Shown here: piece after piece, positions 36,532-46,199 of the stretch
Layout of the letters: each line of letters opens with the position of its first letter
How positions within the stretch are numbered: the stretch's first letter is position 1
Assembly: GCF_035083965.1 (NCBI RefSeq)
Contig: NC_089727.1
Span: 4,903,501-4,967,500 of the forward strand
Reading direction: 5' to 3'
From: Branchiostoma lanceolatum
Lineage: Eukaryota > Chordata > Leptocardii > Amphioxiformes > Branchiostomatidae
Length of the DNA: 64,000 nucleotides
Position numbers and translations under genes: made by a program
Notes under the pieces: model-generated
Databases searched by the model: none
What the model saw: the letters and a program-made list of their open reading frames with translations, nothing else
Told to the model about the DNA's origin: nothing

Positions 36532-37243
36532 CATGTGGGTTCGGTCGCTAAATATGTGAGCATAAAAGTGAAAAAGGGCGGCAACGTTGTTTTTGATTGG
36601 TACGCTGTCGGCCAGGGAGAGCTGATGTTAGCGCAACTGTACGAGAGACTTGTAGCGGCGAGTGAGTTTCGGCCATACAATTTAAGCAAGGCTTGTCAAG
36701 ATCAGCTACAGTGCATTTCTTCTGCAATGACGAGAGGATCGGGAGAGGCATTGAAGTTTGCCTACTCCGGCCTGCAGGTGCGGCAGGCAACCAAGCAGGT
36801 CGACAAGACAGCTGCCACAACTGAAGCTCCCAGGCCCAAGTCTGTTTTTGAGGTATGAAAAGTTCCGTTCTTTAGTCTGTTTTGGATCAAGTACCATGTA
36901 CGAAAAAATCATAATCTGGGAAGGGGTAGTGTAAGATGAATGCATTCATGTATTCGGCATGGATAATGATCATTTATTCGTTTCTGCTTATTTATACCTG
37001 TTGGGGAAATATGTTTTTTTTTAATTTCTATCATTTTTGGTCCATATTTGGCTCTTGAATAATTGCTATTATTCATTAGGATTTCTAAAGCAGTAGGTAG
37101 AAATGTAGTAATGCATGCGAAGAGTTAAACAGCAACTAATTTTGCCTTTTTAATATGATATGTTTCTGCAGGCCTGCAAAATCAATGGGATATGGAAAGA
37201 AACAGGACAGGACATGCAACAACTGCTGTTCAACTTCAACTGA
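36532..37243 (+). CDS. Small two-exon gene, product not recognised
   Basis: Exons 36532-36852 and 37172-37243 (phase 0, donor GAG|GTATGA, acceptor TGTTTCTGCAG). The frame reads through about 107 codons, then 23 more ending QQLLFNFN and a stop. It is a soluble, mostly helical-looking protein with no membrane segment and no motif I recognise; conspicuous words are YERLVAASEFRPYNLSKAC and ACKINGIWKETG. There is no in-frame ATG at the 5' end, and the frame is preceded by TAG. However, CCACATCTAG at 36522-36531 is a usable acceptor, so an upstream exon probably supplies the start; otherwise translation could start at the Met at 36625. Codon pattern and the clean splice sites support a real gene. 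The function is unknown. Confidence 0.55.
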
Positions 37244-40200
37244 TTTATTCAAATTATTGCTGTTTTCATGATGAACAAAAGAATTGTTAGTTGTTACACC
37301 GTGTTCTCTCATTCAATTTGTGTCCTAAGATGTGTCGTCGACTATTATATTTCAAATCTAGGCATGTTGTTTTTTTCGGCCCTTCTTGTTTTTTTTTCGC
37401 GCTCTCGCATTAGATTTAGGGTCTCCAAAGGACGTCATCCATAAAAATTACTTGGTGCAGCCTTACCAGTATACAAATGCATGTACACTGTAATCAGTAT
37501 ATTGTGACTGGGATATACTGAGTATATGCACAATACATATATATAATTATTACAAATCGTATTTATATGATACCGTAACCAAACTGGTTTGTTTTCCCAG
37601 ACTTGGTGTGCTTTTACATTTTGCATATCAATGTACTAGCATGGCAGGGTACATCCCATGTAGCTGCAGATTGATATGTACCGCAATGCAGTTTTTACCC
37701 ATTTCTAGGGTACGGTTTGTGATAAAAGATAATGTAAACCAGACGAACTGATCATATGAAAAATTGATGTTGATGCAGTGGCATTGTTTACATATCTATC
37801 ACCCCTTACTCTTCTACAGTAGTACTGTACTACAGAAGCCAGCCTGGTACTAGTAGTCATCACCATGGCAGCCCAGTACAGTAAAATCCTAATTGATCAG
37901 CCCACCAGCTAACCATTTGTGTGGCCCAGGCACCCAATTATCTTATCAGCCACAAAATCCTGATTGTCTTATTTCATCTCAATCATGGCTTCAAATTGAA
38001 TTAAGAAGTAGTACATGTAATATAGACAAAGGGGTATTTTCAGTCTAGTCGTGATACCATGATGTACCTACACAGTAACACTGTAGATGAAAATATGCTT
38101 TTTTCACACCTAAAATACATAAGCCTTATAAGGCCCTACAAATATATTCATATTCACCAGAGAAGTACATCAGTACAGGAAGTTAAGTTGCTTGACAAGA
38201 TGAGAAAAACCATTGCAAGTCCCGACCCGATGTAGGCATCCTTCCATCTTTCATCCTTCTTGCAAGTCCCGATAGTGGTTGGTAAAACAGTACTAGGACA
38301 GAGGCAGAGAGAGCCTACAAAATGCCAAATGCATAACTCCTTTGATAAAGGATAGAACTTAGAAGAGACAAAATCCAGTCTGTTTATTTTTACTTAATTC
38401 AGCAGCCTAAGTTACCACTTAGACTAAGTTAGAGCCCAAGTGGGATTTCTTGCCCAAAGATTATTTTACAGATTACAGTTGACACAGGACCTTCAGCTGG
38501 ATCATGTCTGAATAATGTATATGAAGTTGCCTCTAATTGAATGAAGTATGCATGGTGTTCCAAAACCGTGTGATTGGAACCTGCTACATATAAGTACTAG
38601 TAGCCTTTCCAACGTTTGGCACTTTGGGAGACCATGATAGCTCCATTAGTACAAACACAAGTCATTACAGGAACAGCCTCTACACCTTCTAGAGTACTTA
38701 GCAGAAACTTTCACAATTTAGAATCAGAGGGGTCTAAATACGGCTTCCTACCGTAACCGAACTCCAGGCAGAAGTTAGAGCCACATGAACAGACAGAAAA
38801 TGGTTCCTAATACAAGTGTAGATTTGTATAAACCAAATTGAAAATGCTCTCCCTCTTCCACTACCATGAAAAAGAGGACATTTTTTAAAAAACTGGGACA
38901 AAACAAACATACATAAGGGTCGATTGCACTTTATCTCTAACTTAGTCTAAGGTTTGAAACATTAGCACAAAGCACAATAAATGTTTCCTAGTACCAGATG
39001 TTGGATATCATGTGTTATCTTTGTCTGCTGACCCCTTGAACCCTTATCTCCATGGGTTTACTATTTGTTGGATAATGGTCTGCAGAGGAGGTACAAGTGC
39101 AGAGTGAACATGTCATATTGCCTGTGGTGGCTGAATTTGTTATTTGGTATCAAAGCCTGCATATTATGAACATAACTTTTACCCATACACACACTCATGA
39201 GTCGTGATAGATGTACAGGTAACAATGATATTAGTATAACACACATACAACATTTACTGCTAGTTTGCTACACATTGTAAAACTCCTTTTAGAAGCCGTA
39301 TGGATCCAAAGTAGAATCTAAGAATGGAAGCTGCAACATGGTATCAACATGAACATGTACAGTGCAAAAGTGGGGTGTTCCTTGTACTTAGTTGTAGGTA
39401 CTAACTTAGGTAGTGGTACTGATGAGATAGCCTCTACCAGGCTCTGCGCGATCGCTGGGAAAAGAGTAGAAATCGGCCAAATAGAGTGAATAGCCAGGGG
39501 TAGTCCGCTATACAGTGAAGCTCATCGCCTATTGAGCTTCACTGTATAGCGGGCTACCCTGTATAGCGGACTACCCCTGGCATACTCTATTTGGCCTGAT
39601 TTCGACTATTTTCCCAGCAATTGGGCGGGGCCTGGTAGAGGCTACTGATGAGACACTGAAGAATGACAGATCTGGTTTCCTCCCAATTCCTAACTCATTA
39701 CAAGACAGAGATGAAGTGTTGAGGTGGAGCAGCTCCCCAATTCTCTTCTACCCCCATGGACACCACAGGTCTGATGCTCAACAGATGGTTTACAGCTACC
39801 ACCCCAGGGGGCCAGGTTATTAGAGCCTTGAGAGGTGCTCCTTTGTAAAATCCTCTTTTCTGAGTGTTTCATCCAAGAAGATGAACCAGTGTAATTCTCA
39901 AGGGCCAGCAGTTAAGTATGCAACATTGTTGTCAAGATAAAAGAATTGTGCTTCCGAAAAATGCTTGGTATGTTTGTTTTCTTTATCAGTCATTTACTGT
40001 TGAGGTAATATAAGCCGATATGTAATTTGTGCTTGCTTCCCACGTGAATTCAACATAGTAACATACCCCAAGAAAGGGCCACTGCAGTTCCCCTATAAAT
40101 ATAAGCAGAAACGTTGCGTTTTAGATAGACAGCATTTTCCGTAGTATCTTTGCTGAAACTGGTATTCTGACCTTGCTAAAAACAACTTACAAGGCCGTTC

Positions 40201-41411
40201 ACCCCAGATGGTTTTGTCCACAAAGATTTTGCCCACTTCAAAACGACACGGAGAGATGAAAGCCTACACCACCAGGGGGAGTGCCTACAGAGAAGGGGCG
40301 CAGGATTTTCGGACACTTTATCTCCTTAGGAACGATTTACTGGGGAGGCGGAGGTCGGAAGTTGCCGGATCAGAGCGGCTCTCGGCTCGTTTTGATTTCC
40401 AGGGACAGATGTTCACAGAGCGGAGCCATGTTCCGACGTAACAAAAACCAGACTTCCGCCCCCCTGGAACCACTCTTCGAACACGGAAGATCGCTAACCC
40501 GGCCAGAAATCACTACTATAATACTCTGTAGTACAAGGGTACGTTCTCCTTGGTACATCTAGACATTAGCAGTGGAAAATGCTCAACGTGAGTCGTGAGA
40601 CGACACGTTCTGAAAGTCACGACAAGTGACATAATGACATTACACAGAATTCTATAAAAACAGGCGCACTCGGCTATGAAAAGTTCAAATATCTAGCCCA
40701 TAGTCCTATTTTCTGTGTTTGTTTATTTCCTACCCGGGGCGGCAAAATATTTACGTCCTCGTAAAAGACCACTGTTAAACTTTAACATCCACCCATGGGA
40801 ACCAACCAAAACACTGCAATTCCTGCAACCAGTGTGGAACGGTCGGCTAGCTTCATACCCCCTTTAAAACCTCAAACAACAGTTAAAATGACGGAGCTTT
40901 TCTCGGGAAAAGTAAAGAAGGGGTATACATACCTATCTGTTGAGGAAAAGTCCAGTTGATAGCTGGAAAGGCACAAGAAAGCGGATCTTGAGGTGGACAA
41001 ACGTCTGCCTGTCCGTCTCAGGAGCCGCCCGAAAACTTCTGAATTTCAAACAAGGGTGAGAGTTCATAGCGCATGCGTATAAGACGTAGATTTGGGTAGA
41101 ACCCATTATCTTGCTGGGTTTGTTTAGGTTATTTCACAAAATTAATACAATATTTTAGAACATAATTTCCATCATTTTAATATACATTAGCTTGAATATA
41201 TATATCATACAATCTATGTAAACATATAGGTGAATCTAATGTTCTTCTGGCGGTTATACTCGTCCATATGTATAACTTAAACACCTGTTTCAAAAAGAAA
41301 TGGATACTTCCTGCACGTCGGAACCAACAGAGCTTCGGCGTTTTTGACATATGAGCATCCATCTATCGTCCATATCTGCTGTCGTTATTCTTCGTTCAAA
41401 CCCCGCTCAAC
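37244..41411. other. Intergenic region, no recognised gene
   Basis: Four kilobases with only short frames. It contains the foldback element at 39428-39644. A TATA-like CCCTATAAATATAAGC sits at 40091-40106 about 170 bases before a GC-richer stretch (40200-40560) with overlapping short open frames on both strands and no homology I recognise. The last few hundred bases should hold the promoter of the POLR1D-like gene. Confidence 0.35.
39428..39644. mobile_element. Foldback element, TAGCCTCTACCAGGC family, copy 1
   Basis: The outer ends are TAGCCTCTACCAGGC and its complement. The inner arms (GGGGTAGTCCGCTATACAG and GCTCACTG-type stretches) are also inverted, giving an almost fully palindromic element. 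The sister copies are at 49973-50179 and 58450-58595. Confidence 0.8.
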
Positions 41412-42605
41412 ATGGACGAGGGTGAACTGGAGAAGTGAGTCTATAGACGTGAATGTCTAGCTTTATTTTAGTGGTGATATTTATCGGCCTCATGGCATCA
41501 GTAGCCAGTAGCCACTATAATTAAGGTGGGGAGGGCGAGAGGCCATCTAAACGTTGCCATAATTTGTTTCATAGATTCTAGTACAGTATGCAATACTCGT
41601 TGCTCTTTTGAGATATTCTTCGCACAGTTCTTAAGACCGAGACTATGTTTATTTAACAGGCTTGCTGTGGACGAGCTGCTGCGTGAAGCAAAGAGGGGAC
41701 GAGAACGTTCCCAGGACATGGGACCCGCGGGATGGTAAACAAAGCGTTTTGTGATAGCAAGGAATTTCCTAGTTGATAGCTAGGTTATAACCTCCTTGGT
41801 GATAGCTAGGAAGTTTTAAATTGGCGATAGTACTTTTTAAAGGGTATCTAAATGTGATGGATATTTCTTTGTACAGTACTCTGAACAAAAAGTAGTGAAA
41901 ATAGTGATAAAAGAGTAGCATGGGTGCCATACTAGATCTACTAGTTGGTTTGAAATTCTATGGGTCCTACACTGCATATACTCCCTCCTAACAGTTAACA
42001 GATAGGGAGCCCAGCATAAAGTAAGTAGCATGGCACCCAGGCTAGTGAAAGATAGGGTTAGTTAGGTATACTAGAAAATGTGTATGTAGAGGATGATACA
42101 GTTCAAGTCTTTAGCTACAGATGAAATTTGTTGTGTCTTCAATTATTAAAGTGCATTCTTCTGCTCTTTCAGGGACAAGTGCCCAGTTCCCCCAGCGAAC
42201 AAACGGTTTCTCATAAATACTCTGGCCAGCCAGCTGTCTGATAAAAAACGAAAAGCGCAGTCTGAGAAAAAGAAGAGTGACAGCGACGGACAACCCACTT
42301 CAAAAGCATCACGGTCCACTGACCAGAAACTTGTTGCTGTGAGGTCTAGCTCCCCAGGAAAATCCAGAACACACCATGCCACAGATGTCTCTTCAAGTAA
42401 AAAGGACAAACATAGGAAATCCTATTCCAGATCAAGATCAAGAGATTCTCATAAACGCTCAGAATCATCTAAGTCGAGATCGTCTGGACACTCGTCAAGG
42501 TCAAAATCATCCGAGCAGACTATGTCTGATAGAAAAAAAACCTCTACGTCACGTTCAGGTCACAGATCATCAAGGGACAGATCGAGAACTCACAATAAAG
42601 ATTGA
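41412..42605 (+). CDS. POLR1D: Homologue of POLR1D isoform 2 (alternative protein, not AC19)
   Basis: Three exons, 41412-41434, 41660-41734 and 42173-42605 (phases 2,2), giving 176 residues. The first 55 residues match the human POLR1D isoform 2 pattern: an acidic start (MDEGELE), then DELLREAKRG, MGPAGW, KCP and NKRFLINTLASQL. The remainder is a low-complexity Ser/Arg/Lys tail with RS-dipeptide runs (SYSRSRSRDS), as expected of a nuclear protein. The canonical POLR1D product is the AC19 subunit of RNA polymerases I and III, and in vertebrates it shares the first exon with isoform 2. No AC19 core sequence (the TLGNSLRY region) was seen in this window. The gene therefore encodes only the isoform-2-type protein here, or the AC19 exons lie elsewhere. 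The molecular role of this protein is not established. The first exon holds only 23 coding bases, which is easily missed by gene finders. Confidence 0.82.
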
Positions 42606-42673
42606 CGTTCAGTCCCAAACTTGATGACTCGCTGGCTGGGGTTAACTTCCCCCTCTCCGAGAGCCAGGAGCGT

Positions 42674-42935
42674 GATTTAGACCTGATACACACGCACACA
42701 AATTTCTGGCCGTATGACAATCTTCTTTTTTCCTGGGTGTGAACCGGCCCCGCGGGACGTACGTCAGGCATTTTTATGGCCAGTGCGACGTCCTGGTACG
42801 TTCACCCTGGATGTAACGTACGTCGTATAAGCCATAAAAATGCATGTCATACGTCGCGTGGGGCCGGTTCACACCCAGTTCATACCGTCATTGTTGTACG
42901 TCCAGAAAATTTTCCAGGTGTGTATCAGATCATAG
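42674..42935. mobile_element. MITE-like inverted-repeat element
   Basis: Inverted halves: CTGATACACAC against GTGTGTATCAG, GGGTGTGAACCGGCCCC against its complement, and CATTTTTATGGC against GCCATAAAAATG. There is no open frame. It begins about 70 bases past the POLR1D-like stop codon, possibly within its 3' untranslated region. Confidence 0.75.
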
Positions 42936-43229
42936 TCAAACTAGTGTTTAGTTTACATACAAGTACAGTACAAGTATCAGGAACCGAGTAGGACCTTTAT
43001 GTTTGACCAATGTTTGTGCGATTTTCAACAGATAAGTTGTAGAGAAAAGGTTGTACTACTACACTACTACAGTATATACAAACATACAGTATACTACATG
43101 CAGTAGATGTTGTTATGAATTGAAGGATACTGAATATGATGAAAAAAGAACCACTTGATATTACCATTGCACAGCCAAGTGTTCAACATCATTATTCTAT
43201 GGCAGTGCTCTCCTTATCTAATCTCAGAT

Positions 43230-43500
43230 ATGTTTCAATGCCTATCCTATGTGGCAAACATGTAATGATGCACTGTACAGTTACTTATTAAGTCCAAGGC
43301 GGTTAAAAAGCTGAGTCCTTCCATGGTATCATCGCTAATTTTACACAGCCATATGGCCATGCCTATAGATAAATCATCACCTTTGTGCCAAGGATATCAC
43401 AAGCAGTTTTACAAGCAGCCAAATAAAGTCATCATGCAATGTTCGGAAATCGTGCATTGATCAGTAGTGTCATAACACTGTATTGATCAGTAGCGTCATA
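43230..43500 (+). pseudogene. 3'-end relic of a lost ankyrin-MYND unit
   Basis: The stretch CCTATGTGGCAAACATG, ATATGGCCATGCCTATA, CACCTTTGTGCCAAGGATATCAC, AAATAAAGTCAT and GATCAGTAGCGTCATAACAGCC matches the 3' untranslated and downstream sequence of units 1 and 2 (for example 56945-57260). No ankyrin or MYND exon lies upstream of it; the POLR1D-like gene does. It is best explained as the tail of a deleted earlier array member. Confidence 0.65.
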
Positions 43501-43526
43501 ACAGCCAGAACAGGGAATCCTGACCT

Positions 43527-43606
43527 CTAATCTCCAAGCAGATCCAACGGTTGTAATAAATGTTTCTTCTGCCAGTTGGATACTGTTGGATCTGCTTGGA
43601 GATTAG
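43527..43606. mobile_element. Small hairpin element, CTAATCTCCAAGCAGATCCAAC family, copy 1
   Basis: CTAATCTCCAAGCAGATCCAAC is followed by GCCAGTTGGATAC and the inverted GTTGGATCTGCTTGGAGATTAG. Related copies are at 59923-60058 and 63618-63719, all within ankyrin-MYND units. Confidence 0.8.
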
Positions 43607-44004
43607 GAATCCTCCCCATCCTACTCATGGGAATCCTATTGGACAGGAACCCAATAACAGGTTAGAGTTAGCAAGGAGGGCTCTGATTGAAACCCCATTG
43701 AATCGATCAATTTTTTACAGTTAGACAAAGAAAATATATAGCCCTCTCAACATTAAATGTACATGGCCTTCTCCCTGCCAAACCTCTGCTTGGAGAGTGA
43801 TAAAACGGTCCAGCAAAAGATCGCAACCGAGCGCAAGAGGTACGCACCCCCATGGCCATAGAAATGTCTTCGCATATTTGTACATTGATCGCTAAAGGCA
43901 AGACTTATGTAAGAAAATTCTTCTGAGTCCATGTAGAAAACGGCTTGTCACCTATATTTAACCTCCTTGGTTCTTCCAAGGCTTTTTTCTCACCCACACA
44001 TGTG

Positions 44005-44045
44005 ATGAAGGTCACGTGCCAAAACAATGGCTCACGTGACTTGAC
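44005..44045 (+). promoter_or_regulatory. Promoter E-boxes of ankyrin-MYND unit 1
   Basis: GTCACGTGCC at 44011-44020 and CTCACGTGAC at 44031-44040 sit about 90 bases before the start codon, followed by a conserved CATGCTTCTTCATT and GACTCAGA stretch. The same pair recurs in front of all four units. TCACGTGAC fits the USF/MITF-TFE E-box family. Confidence 0.6.
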
Positions 44046-44230
44046 AAGTTTTTTCCCCATGCTTCTTCATTCCGCTCAGACTCAGATGGCACGCGCGCAA
44101 GGTGGCGACAACAGTGATCGTAACGAAATGGAATCTGTGTTTGTAGCTGAGGGACACAATGGGATAGCTTACAATGCGAATGAATATCTGTTGTATGCTG
44201 CTGACCATGGGTTACTCCAAGGCGTTGAAG

Positions 44231-44444
44231 GAGGGCCTGCATGGGGGGTCCCGACAACGTTCTACGCTAAATTCGGAGGGCCGGCTACGTAATACGCTAA
44301 ATTCAGAAAGCCTCCCTACGCTCTACGCTAAATTCACTGAAAGCCCCCCTACGCTCTACGCTAAATTATGGAGTGGTCGGCAACGCTCTACGTAAAATCA
44401 AAATGGCCGATTACGCTCTACGTAAAAGGGGCATGCTGGCCCTC
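44231..44444. mobile_element. 214-base MITE inserted in an exon
   Basis: Ends GAGGGCCTGCATG and CATGCTGGCCCTC are inverted copies with one mismatch. The direct repeat TTGAAG (44225-44230 and 44445-44450) is the target duplication. The interior consists of imperfect repeats of TACGCTCTACGCTAAATT. The corresponding site is uninterrupted in exon 1 of units 2-4, which shows the pre-insertion state. Confidence 0.88.
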
Positions 44445-44550
44445 TTGAAGCGGCATTGAAAGCTGGTAAGCACAGATTTAAATTCCTGCCTGGCCGATGA
44501 ATTCTACTCAACCCTAAAACTAAGGAAAATCGACATAGACTCGCTTATTG

Positions 44551-45061
44551 TGCAACAGGCGTCATATTAGCGTAGGACGGCCCGAGGTCACGGGTTGGGG
44601 AGCACGTGACACGGGCGTGTCCTGACGTCGGCCTGACCACGCCCCGCCGCGCTCGCGAAGCCCCGCCTCCCGAAAATGTGATAAAAGTAGCTGAACACCA
44701 CCTTGAAAGGAGCAATCATGTAGTCAGACTTAGAGTAAGGACCGGAGAGAACATCAGTGTCCCGTCTTAACACCGGCTTAGGTTAGTATCACCACGATCA
44801 ACTCCACTTCTGTACAGGTATCCGTATCTTATGTTATTACGTTCATATTACATTGTATTCCTTGTATGTTATCGACAGCAGTACCTTGAATAAAGTATCA
44901 CATCAAACTGTAAACTGAACCCGAGTCTTGGCAATATTTGGTGAGAGCTTCGTGTGGTGAGAGCACATAGTATAGTTATATACACGTCTTAGTGTGGTGA
45001 GAGCACATCGTAACGTAAGAGTAATAGACCAGATCCTACCCGAAAAGACCATCTTGTTACA
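44551..45061 (+). repeat. 5' LTR
   Basis: Starts TGCAACAGGCGTC and ends CCATCTTGTTACA. It contains a CACGTGAC box and GACGTC/CACGCCCC motifs in its first 100 bases, GTGATAAAAG as a weak TATA-like site, and CTTGAATAAAGT as polyadenylation signal near 44887. Two direct GTGTGGTGAGAGCACAT words lie near its end. Confidence 0.9.
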
Positions 45062-45172
45062 TGGTTCCCACACCGGGAATCGAACCCGGGCCTTGGCGGT
45101 GAGAGCGCCAAATCCTAACCACTAGACCATATGGGAACCATGTAACAAGATGGTCTTTTCGGGTAGGATCTG
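45030..45172. repeat. Palindrome centred on the tRNA copy
   Basis: The last 32 bases of the 5' LTR plus the first PBS bases (from CAGATCCTACCCGAAAAG) are repeated in inverted orientation immediately after the tRNA copy (ACCATGTAACAAGATGG through GGGTAGGATCTG). The arms are about 40 bases and perfectly matched outside one acceptor-stem position. The inverted copy stops at 45172, where a second palindrome (45172-45239, ACATTTAAATTTCGCCGCAC) begins. Confidence 0.9.
45065..45136 (-). tRNA. tRNA-Glu(CTC) copy with encoded CCA at the retrotransposon primer site
   Basis: The minus strand reads a full 72-base tRNA. It has acceptor stem TCCCATA/TGTGGGA with one G-U pair, D arm GGTCTAGTGGTTAGGAT, anticodon stem-loop GGCG-CTCTCAC-CGCC with anticodon CTC, T arm CCGGGTTCGATTCCCGG, discriminator A, and CCA at 45064-45062. 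Internal A and B boxes (TGGTCTAGTGG, GGTTCGATTCC) are intact, so transcription is possible. An encoded CCA directly abutting an LTR is not normal for a nuclear tRNA gene; it fits a reverse-transcribed primer tRNA. The last 16-18 bases serve as the primer-binding site. Confidence 0.85.
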
Positions 45173-46199
45173 TGCGGCGAAATTTAAATGTTGCCGATAC
45201 CTCCGGGGAGGTAATTGTCACATTTAAATTTCGCCGCACTGTGTTCGAGCCGACTTTTGCTGTGTTCTATTTCGCCGCATACCCTTTGATGGTTCCGCAT
45301 TGTCACGCACATGTTCGTTCTTGGTACTTTTGTTTGCATTTGTTTGACCTGTCTGGATGATTGTGTTGATGGCTAAATCAAAACGTTCTTGCTGTGTTAT
45401 TGATTGCTCTGTGGGTTATTTGATTTGTGGCAGAATTGTCTCATGTCTCAATAGGTTGAGTTGTTTTGAGATTTCTTTCTTTTCTGGTCTTATTGGATGA
45501 AATGCGGTTTTAAACATTCTTGACAAGGTTACGTCTAGAAAATTATGTTTGTTTTTCTGTTTGTTTCTGACGCAGCGTCCTGCTCACTCAAACCTGGATG
45601 TTGTTGTTAAATTCAGAGGTTTCCGTAATGTCTAGCGTATAATTTCCCCGGTTATAAATTGTTATGTAACTGTCGTGTTGAACTGTGATTCTCCTGTTAG
45701 GAGGTGCGAAATCGATCCTGAGTAGCTATTATATATGTTTCCTGATTGTTTCTTCGTGACCAGTCATTGTTGTTATTGCCAGTTAATGTTGTATCTTGTG
45801 GTTTTGGTGGACGAAAAAGTTTTCCGCGAGCCCGCATGCGCAGTTCTGTGGTGTTGGGGTAACTCGTTGACTCCTGCGGTCCTGGTTCTTTCATATTTGG
45901 TTGTATATGCAGTTTAGAATTAATTGTGGCAATTATCTCGGTCAGCCTTTGCCCAGTGTATGCATAATCATAATCTCCTCACGTGTTCTTGTTTTTGTTG
46001 TTGTTTTGTGTGCGTGTGGCCATTTTCTCCGGTGCGAGTTGTGTTTCTTGCCTGTTCTATGCTTAGTGATGGTAACAGTCGCAAAGTTGTAACTTGCTCA
46101 TGTGAATCTGTTCTAGGGTTTGTGTGGCGCCTGAAAGTGTAACTGCTGTCAAACGATCCACCCACGTCTTCTCCTCTGGTATAAGTAAAGCTCCGCGGC

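Noticed and set aside
40208-40562. Overlapping plus-strand frames after a TATA-like sequence.
   Set aside because: No homology, no splice structure and no conserved domain that I can see; not called as a gene.
45065-45136. An ordinary nuclear tRNA-Glu gene that happens to lie here.
   Set aside because: The encoded CCA, the exact junction with the LTR end and the inverted LTR sequence on the other side point to a reverse-transcription product, though transcription from its internal boxes is not excluded.
45057-45360. Frames reading MRRNLNV on both strands after the 5' LTR.
   Set aside because: Produced by the palindrome at 45172-45239, which reads the same on both strands.
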